Assembly: GCF_002970935.1 (NCBI RefSeq)
Contig: NZ_CP027194.1
Coordinates: forward strand, 1,736,001-1,800,000
Direction: 5' to 3'
Length of the DNA: 64,000 nucleotides
From: Lactobacillus sp. CBA3606
GTDB lineage: Bacteria; Bacillota; Bacilli; Lactobacillales; Lactobacillaceae
Shown here: positions 27,489-35,631 of the stretch, piece by piece
Layout of the letters: the number at the start of each line of letters is the position of its first letter
Numbering within the stretch: position 1 is the stretch's first letter
Position numbers and translations under genes: made by a program
The notes under the pieces: model-generated
What the model was told of the DNA's origin: nothing
What the model saw: only the letters and a program-made list of their open reading frames with translations
Database searches by the model: none

Positions 27489-27962
27489 ATGACCGAACCG
27501 TTAATCGAGCAGATAATGTCTGAATTAAATGCATTTATCGCCCAAGATGGCGTTGATGATGACGAGAAACAATGGGCGCAACGACAGACGACGGATGTCC
27601 ACCTGCAACAGCAACTCAAGCAATTGTCGACTACCGATATTAAGGTAATTGCGCAATTAGCGACACAATCGGCGACGCACGCTAAAGCATTGCCACAACT
27701 AACGACGTTGTCACAAGCGACCATCTCACGAGCAGTTACTAAGTTAGCGCAGGTGGGCTTAGTTGAAAAATTTCGGAGTTTGCAAAACAATAAAGAAGTT
27801 TTAGTGCGGTTAACGACAGCGGGGCAACAGGTGGCACAACTCCAGCACCAATTAAAGCTGGCGATTGCTGCACAAGCCAGCGCCATTGCTGCAGACTATA
27901 CGCCAGCAGAATTGACCCGGTTCGTGACCTTGATGCACCGAATTCGCCAAATCAAGCTGTGA
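27489..27962 (+). CDS. MarR-family transcriptional regulator
   Basis: This 157-residue winged-helix protein has DIKVIAQLATQSATHAKALPQLTTLSQATISRAVTKLAQVGLVEKF as recognition region and NNKEVLVRLTTAGQQVAQ as wing. No sensing cysteine is visible in the sequence, which argues against OhrR-type thiol sensing. AAAGGAGATG precedes the ATG. It probably controls itself and the divergent FMN reductase gene. Confidence 0.85.
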   Translation: MTEPLIEQIMSELNAFIAQDGVDDDEKQWAQRQTTDVHLQQQLKQLSTTDIKVIAQLATQSATHAKALPQLTTLSQATISRAVTKLAQVGLVEKFRSLQNNKEVLVRLTTAGQQVAQLQHQLKLAIAAQASAIAADYTPAELTRFVTLMHRIRQIKL

Positions 27963-28303
27963 CTAGCATCTGGGAATGATAAGTCATTGACAGCCACGGT
28001 CAAAATTGTAAGTTAATAGCTGACAAGCCATACTCAGTTCTGGTATTGAAAGCGATAATGACCTTTTATATTCAGTCGTAAAATTGGAATTTTCGTTGAG
28101 ATACTAATTTTGATCAAAGCTTAGTAAAACAGATTTTACTTGTTGAAACCTCCTATGAAATGCAGCGCACTGAAAATCAAAGGTGTGCCAGTTACGCTAA
28201 TATTTCCCGGGAAATAATCGTGAACTACTCAAAAAATGTGGGCTGAAATGTGATAAGCTAGGTTGTACTATCTTGACTTACAAAAAATTAGTAGTCGCTA
28301 GAT
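27963..28303. other. Gene-free stretch of about 340 bases with Noc-type site
   Basis: No open frame of note and no RNA motif is seen. The only clear signal is the palindrome at 28202-28215. The last 60 bases should hold the promoter of the MFS gene, but no strong -35/-10 pair stands out. Confidence 0.5.
28202..28215. promoter_or_regulatory. Noc-binding-site-like palindrome (NBS 2)
   Basis: ATTTCCCGGGAAAT, part of a 16-base palindrome (28201-28216), lies in intergenic DNA and is identical to the copy at 13787. Confidence 0.7.
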
Positions 28304-28318
28304 TTGGAGATGATAGTT

Positions 28319-29551
28319 GTGGATGACGCAGAACGTGAGCGCGGACCATGGCATCGTAATTTAATTGTTTTATGGTTTTGTACCTTTGTGGCTGGGATGG
28401 CATTTAGTGAAATTATGCCATTTTTGTCATTGTTTGTGAGCCAGCTAGGAGACTTTAATAAGCAGCAAGTGACCTTTTATAGTGGTCTTGCCTATGCGGC
28501 TGATTATGCTATTTCTGCTATTTCCGCACCATTATGGGGTATTATTGCGGATAAAAAAGGTCGTAAAGTGATGTTACTACGCGCTTCGTTAGGGATGGCG
28601 TTGGCGATGGGGTTAATGGGGTTTGTCACCAATGTTTGGCAATTAGTTGCTTTACGGGCTTTACAAGGTGTCTTTGCCGGTTTTATTTCCAATGCGCAAG
28701 CGCTAGTCGCTTCTCAAACACCACGTAAATATAGTGGTCACGCATTGAGTACCTTAATCACTGGGGCCGTTAGTGGTCAGTTATTTGGGCCGGTTATCGG
28801 TGGTGTCTTAGCCGAAGTGTTCTCGATTCGAAATACGTTCTTTATTACGGCGGGGTTATTAGTTGGTGCATTCTTGCTGAGTTTGTTCTTCGTGCAAGAA
28901 CATTTCAAACCAGTTGATCATCATCGAGAACCGGGTGCTAGTCGCAATCCATTGGCAGCCTTTCAAAATCCTAAGTTAATCATTATCATGCTGTGCTCGA
29001 CCATGATTGTCCAACTAGGGAATGCGTCAATTGCGCCGATTATTAGTTTATATGTGCGCGAATTGATGCATTATAAAGGCCCAATTACGGTTGTGGCCGG
29101 GATTATTGCTGCCTTACCCGGAATTTCTAATATTTTAGCGGCCCCTCGGCTAGGTCGGTATGGCGACCAGCATGGTTCAGGGCGGGTGCTATTGTTTGGG
29201 TATGTTTTTGCAGTTATTATGTATTTCCCACAAGGTTGGGTCACGAGTGTGATTGCCTTAGGGTTGTTACGATTTGCGATTGGAATTTCTGATGGGGCAC
29301 TGTTCCCAGAAATTCAAACCTTATTGACTAAGAATACGCCAGTGCATTTGACGTCAACGATTTTCAGTTACAATCAGTCTTTTCAGGCGATTGGTAATAT
29401 GTTAGGCGCTTTGTTAGGTGGCGTAATTGCTGGGATTTTTGACTATAATTCAGTCTTTATTCTGACTGCCGTGATGTTGGCCATTAACTTAGGCTTGATT
29501 TTGTGGTTGGTCCCAGGAATTTGGAAACAACAGGGGTCATTAGCTGAATAG
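28319..29551 (+). CDS. MFS transporter, multidrug-efflux type
   Basis: This 410-residue, 12-span major facilitator resembles the MdtG/TetA-like DHA1 group: WGIIADKKGRKVMLLRASLGMALAMGLMG after span two is the MFS signature loop, and ALQGVFAGFISNAQALVASQTPRKYSG is motif C-like. GTG 28319 is taken as start because GGAG at 28306-28309 is eight to nine bases ahead; the ATG at 28310 abuts the ribosome site. A hairpin terminator follows, separating it from an ArsR gene. Confidence 0.8.
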   Translation: MDDAERERGPWHRNLIVLWFCTFVAGMAFSEIMPFLSLFVSQLGDFNKQQVTFYSGLAYAADYAISAISAPLWGIIADKKGRKVMLLRASLGMALAMGLMGFVTNVWQLVALRALQGVFAGFISNAQALVASQTPRKYSGHALSTLITGAVSGQLFGPVIGGVLAEVFSIRNTFFITAGLLVGAFLLSLFFVQEHFKPVDHHREPGASRNPLAAFQNPKLIIIMLCSTMIVQLGNASIAPIISLYVRELMHYKGPITVVAGIIAALPGISNILAAPRLGRYGDQHGSGRVLLFGYVFAVIMYFPQGWVTSVIALGLLRFAIGISDGALFPEIQTLLTKNTPVHLTSTIFSYNQSFQAIGNMLGALLGGVIAGIFDYNSVFILTAVMLAINLGLILWLVPGIWKQQGSLAE

Positions 29552-29559
29552 TACGGTCT

Positions 29560-29596
29560 AAATGGTTAGGGAGGCGTACCTCGCTAACCATTTTTT
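29560..29596 (+). terminator. Terminator of MFS gene
   Basis: AAATGGTTAG (29560-29569), GAGG/CCTC inside, and CTAACCATTT make a long stem followed by TTTT. Confidence 0.85.
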
Positions 29597-29632
29597 GTTG
29601 TCAAAATTGAAACGAAGGCGTATGGTAATTCT

Positions 29633-29932
29633 ATGACTATCGAACTAAAACAACAGATTAGTGAAGACCAACAACGTATCGCAATCTTTAAAGCTTTGGC
29701 TGATCAAAACCGATTGCGAATTATCCGAGTACTTTATCAGACGAACCGTGAAATGACTTGTAGTGAGGTAGGTGCGCAATTAAAGATTAGCAAGTCCACG
29801 GTGTCTTATCATTTTAAAGCCTTACGATTAGTTGGTTTAACTAATACACGGCGCGTGGCGCAGACGAAGTATTTGTCTTTACGCGCCGCGACGTTTGACC
29901 AGTATTTACCTGGTTTTTTAAGCACGCTATAA
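29633..29932 (+). CDS. ArsR/SmtB-type winged-helix regulator
   Basis: The 99-residue regulator has the winged helix ALADQNRLRIIRVLYQTNREMTCSEVGAQLKISKSTVSYHFKALRLVGL. Cys at the MTCSEV position alone is not a complete metal site, so it is likely a non-metal ArsR protein. It precedes a CynX-type MFS gene by 60 bases and probably controls it. Confidence 0.85.
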   Translation: MTIELKQQISEDQQRIAIFKALADQNRLRIIRVLYQTNREMTCSEVGAQLKISKSTVSYHFKALRLVGLTNTRRVAQTKYLSLRAATFDQYLPGFLSTL

Positions 29933-29992
29933 TTTTTCTGAAACTTAGTTCGATATTTGTCGAATTAAGTAAGCTAAGAGGAGTGGATTTTC

Positions 29993-31180
29993 ATGTTGAA
30001 CACGCATCAGCATAGCCGTTATCTGACTTTAGGCATGATGTTAGCCGCCGCTAATATGCGTTTGCCGATTACAATGATGCCAGGGTTAATCAGTAGTTTA
30101 AAACGAACTTTAGGTTTACCGAGCTCAATGGCAGGTTTATTGACGACGATTCCGTTGCTGACCTTTGCCGTGATGTCACCACTAATTTCACGGTGGGGTC
30201 GCCGGTTTGGCAATGAGCTGACCATTTATGCCATGCTGGTTATTTTAGTCATCGGCAGTTATTTACGGGTGATTCCGTCAATTACTTTACTATTTTTAGG
30301 GACGTTATTGGTTGGAATTGGCGCTGATGGTGGCAATGTCTTGATTCCAGCAATTATTAAGGATAATTTTCCAACTAAGATTGGCGTCGCTACCAGTGAG
30401 TATACCTTGTCAATGCTACTTATCGGTGCCTTTGGGACGGGACTTTCTGGCGTACTAACAGCGTATTGGTCGCTACCAGTTACAATGGCAGTGCTGTCGG
30501 TGCTAGGGATAGTTAACTTAATTGCTTGGGGACCAAATCTGAAATATAATCACCGTGCTGAACGTCCCACCGTTAAGCGTCAGGTGAGTGCCGTAGCACA
30601 TGCTAGTGTCTGGCGGTTACCCTTAGCTTGGGTGGTGACGGCGTTCTTTGGGTTACAAGCCTTGGTCTATTATTCATTGTTAACGTGGTTACCGACTATT
30701 TTAGTGGCACATGGCTTCACGCTAGTTGCTGCCGGAAACTTAGTCACTGTCATGCAATTAAGTGGACTACCAATGTCGTATTTAGTACCGGCGACGGCTA
30801 GTAAGCCAGCCGGTATACGCGCAATGGTGGCGGTTGTCGGTGTTGGCTTTATCGCTGGGATTGCTGGCATTTTGGTTGGGGGACTCAACTTTGTAGTTGT
30901 TGCCGGCTTATGTGTGTTAATCGGTCTCGGCTCAGGTGCGGCTTTTAGCCTGGCAGTGGTGTTCTTTACGCAAAAAACGACGACTGGTTTTGAAACCGCA
31001 GACTTGTCAGGGATGGCCCAATCCGCCGGCTATTTACTGGCGGCCGTGGGTCCGGTTGTTTTCGGTTGGTTAGGGAGTCAGCTTGGCTGGACGCCAGTTC
31101 TGTGGTTGGCAATTGTTTTTTCAGCCTTACTCACATTAGCAGGCCTGGTCATACAGCGACATCCGTCAATCTATGACTAG
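29993..31180 (+). CDS. MFS transporter, CynX/NimT cyanate-permease-like
   Basis: This 395-residue, 12-span MFS carrier is of the cyanate/2-nitroimidazole transporter (CynX, YeaN) type: AAANMRLPITMMPGLISSLKRTLGLPSSMAGLLTTIPLLTFAVMSP is the family opening. No cyanase gene is nearby, so cyanate is not implied. AGAGGAG before ATG 29993 is strong. It most likely forms an operon with the ArsR gene. Confidence 0.82.
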   Translation: MLNTHQHSRYLTLGMMLAAANMRLPITMMPGLISSLKRTLGLPSSMAGLLTTIPLLTFAVMSPLISRWGRRFGNELTIYAMLVILVIGSYLRVIPSITLLFLGTLLVGIGADGGNVLIPAIIKDNFPTKIGVATSEYTLSMLLIGAFGTGLSGVLTAYWSLPVTMAVLSVLGIVNLIAWGPNLKYNHRAERPTVKRQVSAVAHASVWRLPLAWVVTAFFGLQALVYYSLLTWLPTILVAHGFTLVAAGNLVTVMQLSGLPMSYLVPATASKPAGIRAMVAVVGVGFIAGIAGILVGGLNFVVVAGLCVLIGLGSGAAFSLAVVFFTQKTTTGFETADLSGMAQSAGYLLAAVGPVVFGWLGSQLGWTPVLWLAIVFSALLTLAGLVIQRHPSIYD

Positions 31181-31316
31181 GGTGTTGGGAGTGTCATTTT
31201 ATTAAATTAAAAAAATTTAAAATTTACGAACTAATTAGTTGCCTTAGAGTAGGACTAAGGTCTTAAACTGAGCATTGTTAACTTAATCAAGCTATCTTAA
31301 TTAGGAGGGCCCAACA

Positions 31317-31427
31317 ATGGCAGTAATTCAGATTTTAGTCGTTGTCTTGGTTGCGACTGGGTTATTGACCCTTATTGGTGATCCGACACGACCACTAGCA
31401 ACACAACGGATTAGACGGCGGCACTAA
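31317..31427 (+). CDS. 36-residue single-span membrane peptide
   Basis: ATG 31317 is preceded by a perfect AGGAGG eight bases away (31303-31308). The peptide MAVIQILVVVLVATGLLTLI then turns hydrophilic and basic (GDPTRPLATQRIRRRH). One hydrophobic helix with a positive C-terminus suggests a small membrane protein with the C-terminus inside. An inverted repeat CCTTAG/CTAAGG (31242-31260) lies upstream. Function is unknown. The strong ribosome site makes it likely real despite its size. Confidence 0.6.
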   Translation: MAVIQILVVVLVATGLLTLIGDPTRPLATQRIRRRH

Positions 31428-31475
31428 GCCGATTTTAACTAATGAATTTAATTATAGAAATGGAGATTTCTAAAA

Positions 31476-32324
31476 ATGACAGTACTAACAGATACGTATA
31501 CTTTAACCAATGGGGTTGAAATTCCACAGGTGGCTTTCGGTACTTGGCAAATTCCAAGTGGTGATACCACCTATCAAGCAGTTAAAAATGCGTTAGCTGC
31601 GGGCTATCGGCATATCGATACTGCTTTAGCTTATGGTAATGAACGTAGTGTCGGTGAAGCTATTCGTGATGCCGGTATTCCACGTGACGAGATTTTTGTC
31701 ACGACAAAACTACCTGCTGAAACGAAGTCTTATCAAGGAACATTAGCGGATTTTGACCAATCACTAAAAAACTTAGGTTTGGACTATGTTGACTTGTATA
31801 TCATCCATGCGCCATGGCCATGGGGTCAACTTGGAAGCAATTATGATGAAGCTAATCTAGAAGTTTGGCAAGCGATGGAAGCTATTTATCGAAGCGGTCG
31901 GGCCAAAGCTATCGGGGTTTCTAACTTTGCTGTCCACGACTTGAAAAATCTACTAAAACAGGCTGAAGTTAAACCAATGGTTAATCAGATTCAATACTAT
32001 TTAGGCTATACTGAACCTAAGATTACGGCGTTTTCAACGGCCAACGGGATGTTGGTTGAGGCTTATTCGCCTTTAGCAACGGGTGGACTGGTCCACAATC
32101 CGGCAATTCAGCAAGTCGCTGATCACTATCAGGTTAGTGTCCCACAGTTGGCGTTACGTTTTGTGCTCCAAAATGGCATTTTACCGCTACCTAAGGCAAT
32201 CAATCCGGCCCATATTGAGGCCAATACTAAGTTAGATTTTGAAATTAGTGCGGCGGATATGGTGACCTTAAATGCGATGTCGGTTGTGGATGCTTCTGTT
32301 TTTCACAATCCAACCCAAGGTTAA
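31476..32324 (+). CDS. Aldo/keto reductase (2,5-diketo-gluconate reductase type)
   Basis: This 282-residue TIM-barrel reductase carries the AKR catalytic set: Asp and Tyr in HIDTALAYGNE, Lys in VTTKLP, His in IIHAPWP. NAD(P)H binding is expected from LPKAINPAHIEANTKLDFE. It probably reduces small aldehydes such as methylglyoxal. GGAG is found before the ATG. A second, different AKR gene follows after about 95 bases. Confidence 0.9.
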   Translation: MTVLTDTYTLTNGVEIPQVAFGTWQIPSGDTTYQAVKNALAAGYRHIDTALAYGNERSVGEAIRDAGIPRDEIFVTTKLPAETKSYQGTLADFDQSLKNLGLDYVDLYIIHAPWPWGQLGSNYDEANLEVWQAMEAIYRSGRAKAIGVSNFAVHDLKNLLKQAEVKPMVNQIQYYLGYTEPKITAFSTANGMLVEAYSPLATGGLVHNPAIQQVADHYQVSVPQLALRFVLQNGILPLPKAINPAHIEANTKLDFEISAADMVTLNAMSVVDASVFHNPTQG

Positions 32325-32419
32325 AAAGTTGCGGGTCAAATAATTGACCGCCCCCCGGTGACAGGGACTACACTAAGACTTGTAAATGAAGCCAATAAAA
32401 ATGATAGGAGCAAAATTTG

Positions 32420-33292
32420 ATGGCAACAATTAATGCCGCTAATGCGGGCACTTATGCATTTGATGATAATTTTAAGGTTAATCGGTTAGGTTACGGGACC
32501 ATGCAATTGACTGGACCTGGAACCTGGGGTCCTTACAAAGACCCTGAAGCAGGGATTAAAGTCGTTAAGCAAGCCCTTGATTATGGGATTAACTTCTTTG
32601 ATACTGCGGATTCTTATGGCCCTTGGTTTGCGGATCGGTATTTAGCAGCTGGTTTAAAGGGCGCTGCTAACCGGGATCAAATCTTTATTTCGGATAAAGT
32701 TGGTCAAACTCGGCAAGGACCAAATATTTGGACGCCACATGGTGAAGCCAATTATTTGCGGCAACAAGTTGAAGTGTCCATGATGACGTTGGGCTTAGAC
32801 CATGAAGACTTGGTATTCTTGCATCGAATTGACAGTCATTTTTCAGTGGCCGAACAGGTCGGTGAATTGAAGAAATTACAAACCGAAGGCAAAATCAAGC
32901 ATATCGGCTTAAGCCAAGTATCGGTTGCCCAAATCAAAGAAGCTCAAAAGGTCGCTAAGATTGATGCGATTGAAAACTTATACAACGTTGCCGACCATCA
33001 TGATGATGACGTGGTTGATTATGCGGCTGAACAAGGCATGGCTTTCTTGCCTTGGTTCCCATTGGCAACTGGTAAATTAGCACAGCCCGGCAGTGCATTG
33101 AGCACGATGGCTGAAAAGTATCACGTTAGTCCGGCTCAAATCGCCTTAGCTTGGTTATTGAAGCGGTCAGCGAATATCTTGCCAATTCCTGGGACCAGTT
33201 CCGTGGCTCATTTGGCGGATAATGTTGCAGCTGCCAACGTCGATTTGACGACGGCTGACTTCAACGAACTAAGTCAATTAAGTCTTAAATAG
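32420..33292 (+). CDS. Aldo/keto reductase (YdbC/AKR11-like)
   Basis: This 290-residue AKR of a different subfamily from its neighbour has NRLGYGTMQLTGPGTWG, then Asp/Tyr in FFDTADSYGPW, Lys in ISDKVG, His in FLHRIDS, and the cofactor end LPIPGTSSVAHLADNVAA. ATG 32420 is nine bases after AGGAG. The two AKR genes share direction but have their own upstream regions, so they may be transcribed separately. Confidence 0.88.
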   Translation: MATINAANAGTYAFDDNFKVNRLGYGTMQLTGPGTWGPYKDPEAGIKVVKQALDYGINFFDTADSYGPWFADRYLAAGLKGAANRDQIFISDKVGQTRQGPNIWTPHGEANYLRQQVEVSMMTLGLDHEDLVFLHRIDSHFSVAEQVGELKKLQTEGKIKHIGLSQVSVAQIKEAQKVAKIDAIENLYNVADHHDDDVVDYAAEQGMAFLPWFPLATGKLAQPGSALSTMAEKYHVSPAQIALAWLLKRSANILPIPGTSSVAHLADNVAAANVDLTTADFNELSQLSLK

Positions 33293-33298
33293 ATTATT

Positions 33299-33328
33299 AG
33301 CGTTTGGGCTCAAACCCGAACGCTTTTT
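33299..33328 (+). terminator. Terminator of aldo/keto reductase
   Basis: AGCGTTtGGG pairs with CCCgAACGCT, followed by TTTTT. Confidence 0.88.
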
Positions 33329-33399
33329 TGTGCTTGTTTTTTTGAACCAGTTACGTTTAGAATAGAGAAAGCTTAAGTTGAAAGAGGATGGATAATCAG

Positions 33400-33855
33400 A
33401 TGAAGACGCGCCTTGAAAGTAAGACACCAATGATTTATTTGGCGGGACCTTGGTTTACAGCGGGTCAACCCGAACGGTTAGCGAAGATTGAACAACTCAT
33501 GAATGAGTTAGAATTAACGTATTACAGCCCACGCCTAGATGGAATCGATCTTACGCCAGATGCAACTGAGGCTGACCGTAATGCTGTTTTTGATGACAAT
33601 GTAGCGCATTTGAAGCAAGCTAAGTTAGTCGTTGCGGTTGTGGATGGTTTTGACACAGGGACAATCTGGGAGACTGGTACGGCCTTTGGACTGAACATTC
33701 CAGTGGCCTATTACGCTGAGACTTTAGCTGATGGAACTTTTAATGTAATGTTGGCGAAATCAGGCAAAGCAACAGTCCAAAACATGGCTGATTTGAAGGC
33801 ATTTTTACAGGATCCGACGACGGATGACTTTCAGTATGCTGGTGCGATTCGATAA
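33400..33855 (+). CDS. Nucleoside 2-deoxyribosyltransferase family protein
   Basis: The 151-residue protein reads as PF05014: PMIYLAGPWFTAGQPERLAKIEQLM at the start, YYSPRLDG, and the catalytic strand-helix VVAVVDGFDTGTIWETGTAFGLNIPV where the Asp and Glu active-site pair sits (GTxxExG). It exchanges bases on deoxynucleosides in purine or pyrimidine salvage. ATG 33388 directly abuts AAAGAGG, so ATG 33400 is preferred. It is convergent with the RpiR gene. Confidence 0.8.
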   Translation: MKTRLESKTPMIYLAGPWFTAGQPERLAKIEQLMNELELTYYSPRLDGIDLTPDATEADRNAVFDDNVAHLKQAKLVVAVVDGFDTGTIWETGTAFGLNIPVAYYAETLADGTFNVMLAKSGKATVQNMADLKAFLQDPTTDDFQYAGAIR

Positions 33856-33872
33856 ATACCATAATCATATAA

Positions 33873-33920
33873 CTAAATAACGCCATTCTGATAATTTTTT
33901 ATCAGAATGGCGTTATTTAG
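33873..33920. terminator. Bidirectional terminator, 20-bp perfect stem
   Basis: A 20-base stem from 33873-33892 is exactly matched at 33901-33920 around a T-rich loop. It lies between two convergent genes and serves both. Confidence 0.9.
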
Positions 33921-33938
33921 TTTAAGTAGATTTTTAAA

Positions 33939-34754
33939 CTAATCTAAACTTTTATCAAGAATTGAACGTAGAACTTTCTCACGTAGTGCAACTGCATCTA
34001 CTTGGTTACGATTTTCATAGCCTTGAGTGAGCACATCACAAATGTATAGCTGTGAAATTCGCCCAGCAACTGAACCACCATTTAGAAATTCTTCGATGGC
34101 TGTTTGTAAAACGACATCACCGAGTTGAGCGACAGGACTATTTAAATTATTGGTAATCGCAATAACCTTAGCCTGGTTATTCTTGGCAATTTTTAGGGCA
34201 TCATAGGTATCTTTAGTTCGGCCGGTTAGAGACAGACCGATAACTAAATCAGTTGATTTAAATAATGAGGCAACTTGCGCCTGAATATGTGGATCACTAA
34301 CGGGCGTCGCTTGCACGCCCACACGTAAAAGGATTGAAGCAAATGATTCACTTACTTGGGCACTGCCACCAACACCAAAAATATAAATCGATTTAGCCTG
34401 ACTCAGCAAATCAATAGCCTGGTTTAGTCGGTTAGGATCAATTAATTGAGCAGTCGCAGTTAAAGCATCTTGTAGATGGCGATTAATATCATCATAGTAA
34501 TCAGCTGGTCGGGTCTGTTCCTTTTGAGTAAAATCCTCTTTAGCAATTTCGATTTTGAAGTCAGAAAAGCCACTAAAGCCTAATTTTTGACAAAAACGAA
34601 TAATGGTTGCATCACCAACTTTAGTTGCCATTTTGATATCACTCATTGTAGCGTACATTAGTTGACTACCAACTTTTAAGACGTAGTCGGCAACTTTTTT
34701 TTCTGAACGGGTTAGCGTTTCATACTGTTCATGAATTAAGTAATCATAGCGCAA
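33939..34754 (-). CDS. RpiR-family regulator with SIS domain
   Basis: This 271-residue protein has an N-terminal HTH_6 domain (TRSEKKVADYVLKVGSQLMYATMSDIKMATKVGDATIIRFCQKLGFSGFSDFK) and a C-terminal sugar isomerase (SIS) domain, with IYIFGVGGSAQVSESFASILLRVG and DLVIGLSLTGRTKDTYDAL as phosphosugar-binding loops. It is divergent from nanE-PTS and most likely represses or activates that operon in response to a phosphosugar such as ManNAc-6-P or GlcNAc-6-P. Confidence 0.9.
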   Translation of the reverse strand: MRYDYLIHEQYETLTRSEKKVADYVLKVGSQLMYATMSDIKMATKVGDATIIRFCQKLGFSGFSDFKIEIAKEDFTQKEQTRPADYYDDINRHLQDALTATAQLIDPNRLNQAIDLLSQAKSIYIFGVGGSAQVSESFASILLRVGVQATPVSDPHIQAQVASLFKSTDLVIGLSLTGRTKDTYDALKIAKNNQAKVIAITNNLNSPVAQLGDVVLQTAIEEFLNGGSVAGRISQLYICDVLTQGYENRNQVDAVALREKVLRSILDKSLD

Positions 34755-34809
34755 CAGTTATCACCATCCTTATAGGTAATATTATACGCTATTCCAAATG
34801 AAATTAAAT

Positions 34810-34893
34810 TGGAGTATTACTCCATAAAAATAAATAAAGCGCTTTACATTATCCAAAACAGCTGTTATATTTTATTTGGAGATAAAATCCAAA
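34810..34893 (+). promoter_or_regulatory. nanE-PTS promoter with RpiR and CcpA operator candidates
   Basis: TTTACA (34843-34848) and TATATT (34866-34871) are spaced by 17. AAAGCGCTTT (34836-34845), a cre-like core, covers the -35. TGGAGT-N3-ACTCCA (34810-34824) lies upstream and TTTGGA-N7-TCCAAA (34875-34893) just after the start point; both share TGGA/TCCA half sites and are good RpiR operator candidates. Confidence 0.6.
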
Positions 34894-34921
34894 AAGATTG
34901 TTTATGGAGGAATTACGGATA

Positions 34922-35611
34922 ATGAAAAAATCACAATTTTTATCACAAATTAAAAATGGTCTCATTGTTTCTTGCCAAGCATTACCGGGGGAACCGTTGT
35001 ACACCAAGACTGGTGGGGTGATGCCACTATTAGCAAGTGCCGCACAACAGGCCGGAGCAGTCGGAATTCGGGCGAATTCAATTCGGGACATCAAGGAAAT
35101 TCAAGGCGTTGTTGATTTACCAATTATTGGCATTATAAAAAAAGACTATTTACCAGAGAAACCATTCATTACAGCCACCATGCAAGAAGTTGATGCGTTA
35201 GTTGCGGCCGGGGTTGAAGTAGTTGCGTTTGATTGTACTGATCGTCAACGTCATGATGGGCTAACCGTGACGGCCTTTATTCAGCAAGTTAAAGCCAAGT
35301 ATCCTGATCAATTATTGATGGCTGATATTTCAACTTTTGATGAAGGGATAACTGCTTGGCAACAAGGGATTGACTTTGTCGGAACCACACTCAGTGGCTA
35401 TACAGAAGAAAGTCCTAGACTAATTGGCCCTGACATTGATCTGATTAATAAGCTAGTAGCTGGCGGGGTTGACGTGATTGCCGAAGGTCGTATTCATAGT
35501 CCTGAACAAGCGCAGGTCGTTCATAGTTTAGGTGTGGCTGGAATGGTCGTTGGTGGGGCAATTACGCGGCCTTTAGAGATTGCAACGCGCTTTATTCAAG
35601 CAATCAAATAA
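34922..35611 (+). CDS. nanE: N-acetylmannosamine-6-phosphate 2-epimerase
   Basis: NanE converts ManNAc-6-P to GlcNAc-6-P. The 229-residue TIM barrel has [14 protein letters not shown] at the start, [18 protein letters not shown], the [11 protein letters not shown] catalytic stretch, and [12 protein letters not shown] with the phosphate-binding GGAITRP. ATG 34922 is used; GGAGG lies about 11 bases ahead. It is followed 20 bases on by PTS genes, so the sugar is likely phosphorylated on entry to ManNAc-6-P. Confidence 0.93.
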   Translation: MKKSQFLSQIKNGLIVSCQALPGEPLYTKTGGVMPLLASAAQQAGAVGIRANSIRDIKEIQGVVDLPIIGIIKKDYLPEKPFITATMQEVDALVAAGVEVVAFDCTDRQRHDGLTVTAFIQQVKAKYPDQLLMADISTFDEGITAWQQGIDFVGTTLSGYTEESPRLIGPDIDLINKLVAGGVDVIAEGRIHSPEQAQVVHSLGVAGMVVGGAITRPLEIATRFIQAIK

Positions 35612-35631
35612 CTTTTTAGGAGGATTGAAAA

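Noticed and set aside
27470-27886. Cys-rich 138-codon minus-strand frame opposite the MarR gene
   Set aside because: It is the antisense shadow of a clear MarR protein; the Cys content comes from reverse-read Gln and Thr/Ala codons.
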